A stretch of DNA of 64,000 nt from Foliamicus sp965115835 (lineage in GTDB: Bacteria; Pseudomonadota; Gammaproteobacteria; Steroidobacterales; Foliamicaceae), in contig OZ220471.1 in NCBI GenBank assembly GCA_965115835.1, forward strand, positions 1,054,001 through 1,118,000, given 5' to 3'. Positions 36,210-45,221 of the stretch are shown one piece after another (position 1 is the stretch's first letter; each line of letters opens with the position of its first letter). The notes below the pieces were generated by a model. That model was not told the origin of the DNA. It searched no databases and saw nothing but the letters and a program-made list of their open reading frames with translations. The position numbers and the translations under genes are program-made.

Positions 36210-39200
36210 GTTGGGTCGGCTCCACGAACTGGAACCTGTTCCTCGACATCGCGTAGCGACAGCATCGGACTGCCTCCGGGGCCCAACTGGCTTGCCCACT
36301 CGTCTCCGCGCCCGGGATCCCCAATGTTCGCGACGAAGCGCTCGTACCACTCGGCGACATCCCGTCCAAGCACGGCCGTTCCGGGATCGTCGTAGCCCAG
36401 CATTGCGCGCAACGCTTTGATCTCCTCATCTTGGAAATCAGGAATACCCTCAAGATATCGCCGCAGCTGGTACGCCTTCCACAGGCTGCCCTGAGCCTTC
36501 GGTTCATGCATGAACAGGATGCGGGCGAAAGCCAGTCCTGGCAGGGTGCGTTCGAGGACTCTGCGACTTCGGCCCGTGATCGGAATGGGTTCCACGAAGC
36601 GATCACCTTGGCTCACGTACTGGGGAAACATCCTGAACACACTCGCATCGCGTTCTCGGGCGATCTTGTGGACGACGAATACCAGCGCGGGCCAGCGCCG
36701 TCCCACGCGCGCCGTCGCTTGAATAAACTCTGCGGTCGTTAATGGAAGGCCCAACATAGTCATGACATTAAGTCGGTCGACATCAACGCCATGACTCATC
36801 ATTGACGAGGCAGCAACGACATGGATCCTTCGACCGAAGTCCTCGTCGGGATTTTCGAGCTTGTCCAAGGTGTCGGATACATCGAAGAAGACCGTCCGAC
36901 CGGTTAGAGCGACGACATTCGGCACGGGATCAGGGATGTCGCCCCATTGCGTTTCGGCTGAGCGCACGACTGCGTCCAGATCGCGCAGGGTGTTGCCGTA
37001 GACGATGTTTGTGCCGTAGAGATCAAGGAGGAACGGTGCGAGAGTGGGGTGAACTCCGAACGACGGAGCCACCGTCTCCGGGTCGGCATTGAGCTCTCGG
37101 ACAGCGGTCTGAAGAGAAACGGTCATTCGATCAAGTGCGTACTCGATCGTCTGTCCACGAGGTGCCACCGCGAGAAATCGACGCATGCCGTACAAATCGG
37201 AACTGGCCCAAAATCCTTGTCCAGCCTTCGGCTCGGGGTGAGGAAACACACGTGCCCGCCGACGATACAGAACCTCAGCTTGGCGATCGTAGCCGCTCAG
37301 GGTCGCCGAGGAGGCGAGGATCTTCGGTCGTCTGTCCGACCCGATCTCCTGAAGCTGATCGAACACGGCCTCGTAGTGCGCATCCACCGCCCCGAGGCTA
37401 TCGCGCAGCAGGTGGAGTTCGTCCTGCAACCGGAAGGTGACGCCGTAGAGCTCGGGAGCCATAGGCAGAACCCCGGTTGGTACGTCGCATCGCGGATGCA
37501 AACAACCGTGAGGCCGCTTGAGTCGGCGGGCATAGGTGTGCCCGTGGCCTGAGACCGGACAGAACCCCTGCGGTGCGGCGACCATGCCCCGCATGTTCGC
37601 TTGAAAGGCGATGCCCGCAGCCTTGTCGAGGGTGCCTACCACCACGGTGGGAAGGTAACGCCATACCTCGGCGTCGACCACATGGATGGGCAGCGGCTCT
37701 CCCGGTCCCCAATGACACGCTGCGTTCGTGCAATGATGTTCGAGGCGCCAGAACTTGATGCGGAACTGCATCTTGATCGAGTCCCGCTTGCAGAACGGAC
37801 ACACCTGAAGTGTGCGCAAGCGTTCGGGCATCGCAACATCTTGGTAGTCCCACTCGCCTCGTTTGTGTTCGGATTTGGCGTCCTTGATCTCGTTGGGCGT
37901 CGAGCTGCCGCCGATCAGGAAGCCAAGGCCGAACGAGTCGCCCCCGAGACCTTCACGGTCCCTCACGATCTCTGCGCCAGCGATTGCGTTCGCGAAACGC
38001 TGCGTCTGCTGGAGCGACAGAAGGCGCAGCGGAAAGCGGGACCATGCCGTGATGCCGGTTGTCTTACCGCGCAGGCGATCGAAGAAAGCCGTCGTTAGAA
38101 TCAGCCCGAGGTATGTCTCAGTCTTTCCTCCACCCGTCGGAAACCAGATGATATCGACCGTCTCCGTTTCCTGACCGAGGCAGGCACCGAGGTTCGCAAG
38201 GAGAAAACCCACTTGGAACGGGCGCCAGCCATCGTAGCGAAGTTCTCCTTCTGCGTTCCGAGCGGAGTACGCCATGGCTGCGTTCATCATTCGGAAGGCG
38301 CGGCTGAGGCGAGGATTCGAACGGAGTAGCTTGATCCCTTCGCGTATACGTGCACATTCGGTCTCGAATCCCTTGTGCTCGGCCTTGAACTCGGTATGCA
38401 TCGCTTCGGTCCAATCCCGTATCTCGTAGCCGAAAGCCGATTCACGCCACGCTTCGCTACCCCATCGCACGAGAGACTTGAGCAGCGCCTCGCACGAAGG
38501 GGTCGGATCGGATTCCAAGCACGCGAAGGTGAGATCGGGAGGATCATCGTCCGTGTTCCAGAATTTCGGGTGCGACTTATCGCATGCGGGGAGGTCTACT
38601 GTCTTGAAGACGGTCGAGCCATCGTCGTTATGAATCCGTATGACGCCGCAGTTTACGCCCCATGCGGGGACTCGGCGGTTGTACCGAAAACTGTCTGGAA
38701 GAGATTCGAGGAGATAGTAGGCTGTCCGTGAGGCACGCACTCGCAGTGCGCACTCGAACAATCGCCCCCGGGCGACATCGTCTATGTGGGGCGATTCGTG
38801 ATCCGAGTCATTGACGAACTCGGCCTCAACCTCAACATGTCCGTTAGATTGGGGAACGGCGGAGATACGGACATAGGCCGCGAGCCCCATACCTTTGAGT
38901 GCACCGAGCGCCTCCTCGAACGGTCTTCGTACCGTCGTTGGTTCGCCCGAGTCGGGATCGACGACCACTCTGGCGGAGACCTGCAATGGCCCCGTTTTAC
39001 GCCATCGTGGAGAGCAGTCGTGTCGTCGCCAAACGGAGAAACGAGCGTTGCATTCCACGACCAAGGGCCCGGAGCCGCGCTCGACGAGAAATCGAATGCC
39101 GACTGCACAAGGCTCCAGTCGCTCCGCCCGTTCACCCAGATCAGAAATGGCGATCTCGGAAGCGGGCGCAAGCCTGCCTAACCAGAACCGTCCTCGGGGA

Positions 39201-39310
39201 TCGGTTTTGCTCTCCTGCTCTTCTGAACCCGAGGCATCAGCTTGTACGCGTTTGACGAGCCAATCCACGCAGCGTCCTGCAGCGACGTGCCGATCCGTTG
39301 TCAACATCAT
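36206..39310 (-). CDS. drmA: DrmA-like superfamily 2 helicase of a DISARM-type system
   Basis: 1034 residues starting at an ATG in a 4-bp overlap with the sigma factor stop (ATGA). The DrmA signature Walker A WFPTGGGKTETYLG lies near residue 393, the motif II variant DELHLL near 632, SATLSGYD near 660 and motif VI QATARVGRRW near 862. A Cys-based zinc element (CPFCKRDS ... CTNAACHWG) sits between the helicase lobes. DrmA is a translocase that handles incoming DNA together with DrmB. Confidence 0.87.
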   Translation of the reverse strand: MMLTTDRHVAAGRCVDWLVKRVQADASGSEEQESKTDPRGRFWLGRLAPASEIAISDLGERAERLEPCAVGIRFLVERGSGPLVVECNARFSVWRRHDCSPRWRKTGPLQVSARVVVDPDSGEPTTVRRPFEEALGALKGMGLAAYVRISAVPQSNGHVEVEAEFVNDSDHESPHIDDVARGRLFECALRVRASRTAYYLLESLPDSFRYNRRVPAWGVNCGVIRIHNDDGSTVFKTVDLPACDKSHPKFWNTDDDPPDLTFACLESDPTPSCEALLKSLVRWGSEAWRESAFGYEIRDWTEAMHTEFKAEHKGFETECARIREGIKLLRSNPRLSRAFRMMNAAMAYSARNAEGELRYDGWRPFQVGFLLANLGACLGQETETVDIIWFPTGGGKTETYLGLILTTAFFDRLRGKTTGITAWSRFPLRLLSLQQTQRFANAIAGAEIVRDREGLGGDSFGLGFLIGGSSTPNEIKDAKSEHKRGEWDYQDVAMPERLRTLQVCPFCKRDSIKMQFRIKFWRLEHHCTNAACHWGPGEPLPIHVVDAEVWRYLPTVVVGTLDKAAGIAFQANMRGMVAAPQGFCPVSGHGHTYARRLKRPHGCLHPRCDVPTGVLPMAPELYGVTFRLQDELHLLRDSLGAVDAHYEAVFDQLQEIGSDRRPKILASSATLSGYDRQAEVLYRRRARVFPHPEPKAGQGFWASSDLYGMRRFLAVAPRGQTIEYALDRMTVSLQTAVRELNADPETVAPSFGVHPTLAPFLLDLYGTNIVYGNTLRDLDAVVRSAETQWGDIPDPVPNVVALTGRTVFFDVSDTLDKLENPDEDFGRRIHVVAASSMMSHGVDVDRLNVMTMLGLPLTTAEFIQATARVGRRWPALVFVVHKIARERDASVFRMFPQYVSQGDRFVEPIPITGRSRRVLERTLPGLAFARILFMHEPKAQGSLWKAYQLRRYLEGIPDFQDEEIKALRAMLGYDDPGTAVLGRDVAEWYERFVANIGDPGRGDEWASQLGPGGSPMLSLRDVEEQVPVRGADPT

Positions 39311-40476
39311 CGGTCGGGCATCAGGGAGGGAAGGAATTCGCTGGCACATGCACGCTGCCGAAGTGTCCGCAACGCCTTGGCCTCAAGCTGCCGGATTCGC
39401 TCTCTGGTCACGCCGTATCGTTCTCCCAACTCTTGGAGCGTCAGCGCGTCGTTGCCGTCAAGGCCAAAGCGGCTTACCACTATGTCTTGGAGCCGCTGAT
39501 TGTGGAGTCCTTGGACGAGACTACGCAAACACGCATTGCGCTCAAAGACTTCATAGAGGCTCTCTGGGGAAGGGGTGTCGGACTGTATTCGATCCACGTA
39601 TGTCGTCGTCTTACCTCGGGGTTCGATACGGTCGTCCAACGATACGATTCGCATCTCTGCGAGGTTTGCAATACGGGCCGTGTCAGTCACAGTCCAACCG
39701 AGCGCAGCAGCCACGCGCAAGATGTCATTTTGCTGGGACGCACCGACGGATTCAAGTGCACGGCGGACTCGACGGTACTTCCGAACCCGCTCCTGAATAT
39801 GGGCAGGAAGTCGGATCGTACGTCCCTCATCGTCGATCGCCCGTGAAATCGATTGACGGATCCACCAGACCGCGTAGGTGGAGAATCGGGTTTCGAAAGT
39901 AGGATCGTAGCGTTCCGCCGCATATATCAATCCCAACAGACCGACCTGCACCAAATCGTCCATCTCCAGACCACCTTGAACACTCGGATAGTTGGCGAAT
40001 TTCGCGACGAGTCGAATGTTCGAGAGCACGAGCCGGGATCGCGCCCTGGCTCCGGCCTCCACCAAGCGACGGTCCCAATCAGATCGCTCTGAGGCGGGCT
40101 TTTCCTTGATAAGACATGCGCGTTGGATAGCTTCGCCGTAGGCAGCCTCCTCGTCGCGCGACAGGAATCGATATTCGCGAGCACACCACAGAAGATAGTC
40201 AAGCGCCGTGGCGAAGAGGTTTGGGGGGTTCGCCGACGGCAGCGGAAACTCGGACTCGTCTTCGCGAATGATGATGCCCGCCGACTTCAGCGCCTGTTCA
40301 ATGGCGACCGCCTGCGCAGGCTTGATTCCCCGCCGCAGATAGAGAATATCCACTGCCTCACGGTCGAGAACGCCATCGCGTACATCCGCTTCGTCAGTGA
40401 GGTCCTCAACCGTAAGAGAGAAGATGTCCGAGAGCGTAGTGGGCGAGTCAACCACGTCAGGCGGCCATCGTGTCAA
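39307..40476 (-). CDS. RpoD-like sigma-70 factor inside the defence operon
   Basis: 389 residues. Region 2 (MDDLVQVGLLGLIYAAERYDPTF, then FSTYAVWWIRQSISRAI) covers about 172-213, region 3 follows from IRLPAHIQERV, and region 4.2 is LTLQELGERYGVTRERIRQLEAKALRTLRQ (about 346-374). The N-terminal 75 residues (GVLDREAVDILYLRRGIKPAQ) resemble region 1.1 of principal sigma factors. It overlaps both the cytosine methylase and drmA, so all are translated together. The start is TTG 40476, or GTG 40455 just after the methylase stop. It probably directs RNA polymerase to dedicated defence promoters. Confidence 0.9.
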   Translation of the reverse strand: MTRWPPDVVDSPTTLSDIFSLTVEDLTDEADVRDGVLDREAVDILYLRRGIKPAQAVAIEQALKSAGIIIREDESEFPLPSANPPNLFATALDYLLWCAREYRFLSRDEEAAYGEAIQRACLIKEKPASERSDWDRRLVEAGARARSRLVLSNIRLVAKFANYPSVQGGLEMDDLVQVGLLGLIYAAERYDPTFETRFSTYAVWWIRQSISRAIDDEGRTIRLPAHIQERVRKYRRVRRALESVGASQQNDILRVAAALGWTVTDTARIANLAEMRIVSLDDRIEPRGKTTTYVDRIQSDTPSPESLYEVFERNACLRSLVQGLHNQRLQDIVVSRFGLDGNDALTLQELGERYGVTRERIRQLEAKALRTLRQRACASEFLPSLMPDR

Positions 40477-41512
40477 GATGGCGAATAATGCTTTCGCCGA
40501 TCACGCGGCCCAGCACAGGCGGCACCGCGTTGCCGATCATGCGACCGACTGGTTTCATCCCCGGAAAGGGCTGATCGAAACCGAAGAATTGAAACTCCCT
40601 TGGAAAGGTTTGCAATAGCGCCGCTTCGCGCAGCGTTAGCGCGCGATCCTGTTCGGGATGGCCGAAGCGCCCGTTCCCGAAACCGAAGCACTGTCCGGTA
40701 ATCGTCGGTGCCGGCCGATTCCACTCCATTCGTCCGTAGACCGACGGATAGGTTCTCCCCGTCGCGCGTCGATGGCAGGGAGACACGAGAGAGGCAGGCC
40801 AGTCGCGCCATGTGCCCCCCGGCGTCGAAGCACGAATGCGGGCGAGGTTTCGCTTCGAAAGTCGACTCGAACGGTGGAGTCGGTCGCCCGGATCTACCTC
40901 CCCTGCATGCAGCGCAGGTAGATGACCGATCGCGGAACGAACATCCATCCACATTGCGGAGTCAGGGTGTGATGGCTTGGCTAACTTGATCGGCCCGATG
41001 CTTGAGGCGAGCAATACTAGTCTGCGACGCGCTTGAGGAGCCCCGTAGATTTGGCAGTCCGTTACCCCATAAGCGACTTCGTACCCCGCCGAGTCGAGAC
41101 CTCGGACGAACGACCGGAAGGTTCGGGTGTGCGCCAGTGGTGGCACGTTCTCCATTGAGACGATGTTGGGGCGTGTCAGATTGATGAGTTTCGCGAAGCG
41201 CTCAATAAGTCCCCATCTATGAGAATGGCATTTAGGCGATGTAGGGCCTCGAGCGTAGGTCGAAAATGGCTGACAAGGAGCACAGCCGACGAGAATATGG
41301 ATTGTGGCATCGTCCCACGCCGACCATGCATCGTTCGCATCGTAGTCCCAAACATCCTTGGAGACGAATCGCGCCTTCGTATTGGTCTCGTATGCATACC
41401 GACATTGATCGTCCACATCAACCCCTTCCACGACATTCAGGCCAGCTTGCTCAAGCCCGTACGTGAGTCCGCCAGCACCGCAGAACAAGTCGACTACTTT
41501 CGCTTGTTTCAT
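40457..41512 (-). CDS. C5-cytosine DNA methyltransferase
   Basis: 351 residues from the ATG at 41512. Motif I (VVDLFCGAGGLTYGLEQAG) is at residues 6-24, the catalytic Cys in GCAPCQPFS near residue 80, the ENV motif in SMENVPPL, and motif X (RMIGNAVPPVLG) at the end. It is the first gene of the defence operon and corresponds in type to DrmMII of class 2 DISARM. It would mark host DNA against the endonuclease or the DrmAB complex. Target site unknown. Confidence 0.92.
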   Translation of the reverse strand: MKQAKVVDLFCGAGGLTYGLEQAGLNVVEGVDVDDQCRYAYETNTKARFVSKDVWDYDANDAWSAWDDATIHILVGCAPCQPFSTYARGPTSPKCHSHRWGLIERFAKLINLTRPNIVSMENVPPLAHTRTFRSFVRGLDSAGYEVAYGVTDCQIYGAPQARRRLVLLASSIGPIKLAKPSHPDSAMWMDVRSAIGHLPALHAGEVDPGDRLHRSSRLSKRNLARIRASTPGGTWRDWPASLVSPCHRRATGRTYPSVYGRMEWNRPAPTITGQCFGFGNGRFGHPEQDRALTLREAALLQTFPREFQFFGFDQPFPGMKPVGRMIGNAVPPVLGRVIGESIIRHLDTMAA

Positions 41513-41556
41513 GCTGTGGATTCTACCCGGGCAAGTCCGTACAGAGAACGAGAGCA

Positions 41557-41601
41557 CCCCTCTCTACCAACATAGTTGGAAAACCGGCTATTTGAAACTA
41601 T
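41557..41601 (+). mobile_element. Diverged insertion-sequence end, right border of the defence cargo
   Basis: The 45 bp beginning CCCCTCTCTACCAACATAGT align along their length with the IS end at 41788 (beginning CCTTTCTGCCAACATTG), with scattered mismatches. It has the opposite orientation to the solo end at 30121, so the defence operon lies between two outward-facing IS tips. The stretch 41602-41787 beyond it holds no recognisable gene. Confidence 0.45.
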
Positions 41602-41626
41602 ATAGAGCACGATGGATATGGGACAA
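41597..41626 (-). promoter_or_regulatory. Candidate promoter of the defence operon
   Basis: Read on the minus strand, TTGTCC (41621-41626) and TATAGT (41597-41602) are separated by 18 bp, about 80 bp upstream of the methyltransferase ATG. The -10 overlaps the diverged IS end, so the promoter may be IS-derived. It looks like an ordinary housekeeping promoter rather than an alternative one. Confidence 0.35.
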
Positions 41627-41854
41627 CAATGAAGCAGACGGAAATTTGTTATGACAAGTGATAAATGCTGACGCGCCGATCTTGAAAGGAGAGTGATGAG
41701 CATGGCACTAGGCCCAAGGTCGATGTCATGCAAGCGGTGGGTACCTCCAGACTCTTTCCCTCGTGCCGACTTTGCCAGTCTCGTTCCCCTTTCTGCCAAC
41801 ATTGTTGAGACACCGGCTACCCTTGGAATTATTGAAGGGCGGTAGAGAGGAGTA

Positions 41855-42349
41855 ATGATGAAAGCAGACGACAGGGATTCAATGATGGTGATGGGTGCGA
41901 ACGCGCCGGCCCTGGGGGGTGAGGAGCGTAGCGACGAGGCCCCCAGGGCCGGGGCTCCGCCGGCGCGGCCCGGCCCAGATCCGGAGGTCATCGCCAAGCC
42001 GACCCGTCGCCGGTTCACCGCCGAGTACCGGCTGCGGATCGTCGAGGAGGCGGATCGCTGCGCGGAACCGGGCGAGGTTGGACGGCTGTTACGCCGCGAG
42101 GGGCTATACAGTTCGCATCTGTCGGCGTGGCGCAAGGCTCGTCGCCGGGGTGCGCTGCAGAGCCTGACACCGCGCAAGCGCGGCGCCAAGCCGGCGCAGT
42201 CCAACCCCGCCAGCGCCCAAGTTCGCCGGCTCGAAGCAAAAGTGGCGCGCCTGGAGAAGGAACTCGCCACCGCGCGCACGATTCTCGAAGTCCAGGGAAA
42301 AGTTGCCGGGCTGCTGGGATTGAGCCTCAACGGCGCGAACTCCTGCTGA
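41855..42349 (+). CDS. IS3-family transposase OrfA
   Basis: 164 residues. A Gly/Pro/Ala-rich leader is followed by a helix-turn-helix domain (FTAEYRLRIVEEADRCAEPG ... LYSSHLSAWRKARRRG) and a leucine-zipper-like coiled coil (VRRLEAKVARLEKELATARTIL). It binds the element's ends. GGAG lies shortly before the start, and its stop overlaps the OrfB ATG. Confidence 0.85.
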   Translation: MMKADDRDSMMVMGANAPALGGEERSDEAPRAGAPPARPGPDPEVIAKPTRRRFTAEYRLRIVEEADRCAEPGEVGRLLRREGLYSSHLSAWRKARRRGALQSLTPRKRGAKPAQSNPASAQVRRLEAKVARLEKELATARTILEVQGKVAGLLGLSLNGANSC

Positions 42350-43350
42350 TGGCCGCCACCTCGCTCGCGACGAAAGTCGGCATTGCGCCGGCCTGCCGGG
42401 CGTTGGGGGTGTCCAGAGCAACGTTCTACCGTCGTCAAAGGCCCGCTCCCGGGCGCCAGCAGCCCCGAAAGACGCCCGCCCGGGCGCTGAGTGATAGCGA
42501 GCGCGAGCAGGTTCTCGAGGTGCTCGCCTGCGAACGATTCGTCGACCGCTCGCCCGCCGAGATCGTCGCGACCCTGCTGGATGAAGGGCAATACCTGTGC
42601 TCGGAACGCACGATGTACCGCCTCCTGGCTGCTGAACAGCCGGTGCGAGAACGGCGCAATCAACTTACCCATCCGCGCTATTCCAAACCCGAACTCGTCG
42701 CCAGCGCGCCGAATCAGGTCTGGTCATGGGACATCACGCGCCTGCTCGGACCCAAACCCTGGACCGGCTTCTACCTCTATGTGTTGCTCGATATCTTCAG
42801 CCGCTATGTGGTGGGATGGATGGTCGCCGAACGCGAGAGCGCCGCGTTGGCCAGCCGGCTCATTGAGCAATCGTGCCTCAAACAGGGCATCCAGCCCCAG
42901 GTGCTTACCTTGCACTCCGACCGCGGCGCACCCATGACCAGCCAGTGCACCGCACAACTCCTCGCCAACCTCGGCGTCACCCGCTCGCTCAGCCGCCCCA
43001 GGGTCAGCGACGACAACCCCTTCTCCGAGGCGCAGTTCAAGACCCTGAAATACCATCCCGGCTTCCCCGCGCGCTTTGAGGATATCGCCGACGCAACCGC
43101 CTTCTGCCGTACCTTCTTCCCTTGGTACAACTGCGAGCATCGGCATTCCGGAATCGCGATGCTCACCCCCGAGGATGTCCATCACGGGCGCGCCCGACAC
43201 AGGCTTGAGAAACGCGAACGCACCCTGCGCCAAGCCTGGAGCCGGAACCCGGAGCGATTCGTGCGAGGGAGTCCCAAGCCCCAAGCGCTTCCCGAACAGG
43301 TCTGGATCAACCCGCCAGACCCAACCACTACATCGAAGGCTGCGCAGTAA
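42349..43350 (+). CDS. IS3-family transposase OrfB (DDE integrase core)
   Basis: 333 residues from the ATG overlapping the OrfA stop. The catalytic triad is visible as D in WSWDITRLL, D in HSDRGAPM and E in FSEAQFKTLKYHPGFP. An HTH_21-like N-terminal part (GVSRATFYRR) precedes it. The frame stays open upstream to 42127, so a programmed frameshift making an OrfAB fusion, as in other IS3 elements, is possible. It looks intact. Confidence 0.9.
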   Translation: MAATSLATKVGIAPACRALGVSRATFYRRQRPAPGRQQPRKTPARALSDSEREQVLEVLACERFVDRSPAEIVATLLDEGQYLCSERTMYRLLAAEQPVRERRNQLTHPRYSKPELVASAPNQVWSWDITRLLGPKPWTGFYLYVLLDIFSRYVVGWMVAERESAALASRLIEQSCLKQGIQPQVLTLHSDRGAPMTSQCTAQLLANLGVTRSLSRPRVSDDNPFSEAQFKTLKYHPGFPARFEDIADATAFCRTFFPWYNCEHRHSGIAMLTPEDVHHGRARHRLEKRERTLRQAWSRNPERFVRGSPKPQALPEQVWINPPDPTTTSKAAQ

Positions 43351-43458
43351 ATGAAAACAACCGCTGTCTCAATGGCGTTGACAGGTTCCGTTCCGCGGTC
43401 GTCGCCGAGTCAGGTCACAACCGGAGCCTACCTACCCCCCCAAAGTCCAATTGCTTTC

Positions 43459-43806
43459 TTAGAGTCTATGGCCACCCTCCGCTCCGTCTGGCGGGGCATT
43501 CGGTAACGACAGCGATTTGGCAGCAGACTCGGGCAGCAATGCCGAGACGAATCGCAGGATTTCCTCGACTTCATCCTTGCGTCCGGCCTTGATCAGGTCG
43601 CGGCGGAGAACTTGGGCAACAAACAACGCCGCCTTCGCGACCTGGATATCGAGTTCGGAGCGCGGCCATCCCCGTTGTTCGAGGGCCTCCATGACGAGTT
43701 CGACTACGAGTCGGTTGGCGGAGACATCGCGTTGTTCGGCGATCTTTTCGATTCTCTCCCACTGTTCCGGGGTCACCCGGATGGTTCTTGTCACTGTTTG
43801 CGCCAT
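43459..43806 (-). CDS. Ribbon-helix-helix DNA-binding protein
   Basis: 115 residues from the ATG at 43806, with GGGAGGG about ten bases upstream. The N-terminal RTIRVTPEQWERIEKIAEQRDVSANRLVVELVMEAL is a typical ribbon-helix-helix; the remaining part is helical (VAKAALFVAQVLRRDLIKAGRKDEVEEIL). It may be an orphan antitoxin or a relaxosome or partition accessory protein of the element. No toxin gene is adjacent. Confidence 0.65.
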   Translation of the reverse strand: MAQTVTRTIRVTPEQWERIEKIAEQRDVSANRLVVELVMEALEQRGWPRSELDIQVAKAALFVAQVLRRDLIKAGRKDEVEEILRFVSALLPESAAKSLSLPNAPPDGAEGGHRL

Positions 43807-43869
43807 CGGTTTTCGCACCCTCCCGTATAAATTCGATCACCTTACAGTACGCCAGTCTGGCTGAAACTC

Positions 43870-44439
43870 GCAGCGAGGAGGCACCAAGAGACCCGCTTTT
43901 GTGTGGTTGAGGTGGCTCGAAAATGACTTCAGCCATGCAGTCAAATTGACGGCTTTCAACAGCGGGCGCAATCATGCGCGCAGTCAGATTGACTGCTTTT
44001 AAGGAGCGAGACAATTTGCAAGTCTTGGGAAATTCCCTGCCGGTCCAACACAAGTCCTTGATATCGCGCCCTGTAACCGGGTCGTACTACGTTTGTATGC
44101 TCAAAAAACACACTCGTCCCAACAACGCTATGGCGTTCCAAGTCGTTGAAACGGCAAGGAAAGCAGGACAGGCGCGCGCTTGGGTTACAAGGCAGCGTGC
44201 TGCGTGGGGTGTGGAGGTGAGCCGGCTCCGCCGTAGAGACAGAGCCGACTTGGGAGCATTCACGACGGGGGAAATCGCCAGCGGCGAACTTGGCAGGGCG
44301 GAGCCGCCGCGGCGCCTGAGCGGACGCCGGTGCGGATGGAGCCGCAGGCTGAAGTGTCAGGCGCGTCGTCGAAGACGACGGCGGCGTTGTATGCACGCTT
44401 GCGGGCAGGGATGCATCGCGCTGTGCGAAACCGGATGCG
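43870..44439. other. Non-coding stretch with short repeats and hairpins
   Basis: No convincing gene on either strand; the long open frames are compositional. Two near-identical stretches, GCAGTCAAATTGACGGCTTT (43937-43956) and GCAGTCAGATTGACTGCTTT (43981-44000), may be tandem binding sites. Several short hairpins (for example GTCGTC GAA GACGAC) lead into the tandem array that follows. Confidence 0.4.
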
Positions 44440-45140
44440 AGGCGAAGTGCGGCAGCGCTCCGCAGGAGCGCGTGCACGAGCCGTGGCATCGGCGCGCGGC
44501 GAAGCCGACGCGAGTGATGCCCGCAACCGGCGTAGCCGGTCAGGGCAAACGAAGCGAAGCCGAACCACGGGCAGAACCGGACGCGAAGCGAGATGCGGCA
44601 GCGCTCCGCAGGAGCGCGCGCATGAGCCGTGGCATCGGTGCGTGGCGAAGTCGTCACGAGCGATGCCCGCAACCGGCGTAGCCGGTCAGGGCAAGCGAAG
44701 CGAAGCCGAGCCGCGGGCAGAACCGGACGCGAAGCGAGGTGCGGTAGCGCTCCGCAGGAGCGCGCGCATGAGCCGTGGCATCGGTGCGCGGCGAAGCCGA
44801 CGCGAGTGATGCCCGCAACCGGCGTAGCCGGTCAGGGCAAGCGAAGCCGAGCCAAGCGGAACCGGACGCGAAGCGAGATGCGGCAGCGCTCCGCAGGAGC
44901 GCGCGCACGAGCCGAGGCATCGGCGCGCGGCGAAGCCGACGCGAGTGATGCCCGCAACCGGCGTAGCCGGTCAGGGCAAGCGAAGCGAAGCCGAGCTGTG
45001 CGGAACCGGACGCGAAGCGAGATGCGGCAGCGCTCCGCAGGAGCGCATGCACGAGCCGTGGCGTCGGTGCGCGGCGAAGCCGCCGCGAGCGATGCCCGCA
45101 CCGGCGTAGCCGGTCAGGGCAAGCGAAGCGAAGCCAGACG
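44440..45140. repeat. Tandem array of five ~140-bp hairpin-rich repeats
   Basis: The marker GCAGCGCTCCGCAGGAGCG recurs, allowing one base change, at about 44452, 44598, 44744, 44883 and 45027 (spacings 146, 146, 139, 144). Each unit holds two perfect hairpins, GCGCTCC GCA GGAGCGC and ACCGGC GTA GCCGGT, and a GCGAAGC-rich segment. It lies in a 1.3-kb non-coding gap just downstream of the converging SLOG-gene terminator. Iteron-, centromere- or oriT-like function and structured RNA are all possible. It is not a CRISPR array. Confidence 0.8.
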
Positions 45141-45172
45141 CGCCACGCAGGTTGGCGCTGCCGACTGCGTAC

Positions 45173-45211
45173 AGAAAAAAGGGCCACGCCGCCGAAGCGA
45201 CGCGGCCCTTG
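45173..45211 (-). terminator. Intrinsic terminator after the SLOG gene
   Basis: On the minus strand AAGGGCCGCGTCGC, a TTCG loop and GGCGGCGTGGCCCTT form a strong stem followed by a T-run. It stands about 10 bp past the stop of the gene ending at 45222. Confidence 0.85.
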
Positions 45212-45221
45212 AGGATGGCGC

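Larger units (their letters stand above)
41788..43389 (+). mobile_element. IS3-family insertion sequence, apparently complete
   Basis: Imperfect terminal repeats of about 26 bp (left CTGCCAACATTGTTGAGACA, right the complement of CTGTCAACGCCATTGAGACA) bracket two overlapping transposase frames. Boundaries are good to a few bases, and no clear target duplication is visible. Related solo ends lie at 30121, 41557 and 50031. Confidence 0.7.

Noticed and set aside
43459..43806. Toxin-antitoxin pair around the RHH protein
   Set aside because: No toxin-like frame is adjacent on either side; the neighbours are an IS end and a non-coding region.
44440..45140. Possible CRISPR array
   Set aside because: The repeat units are about 140 bp and contiguous, without unique spacers of constant length, and no cas genes are present.
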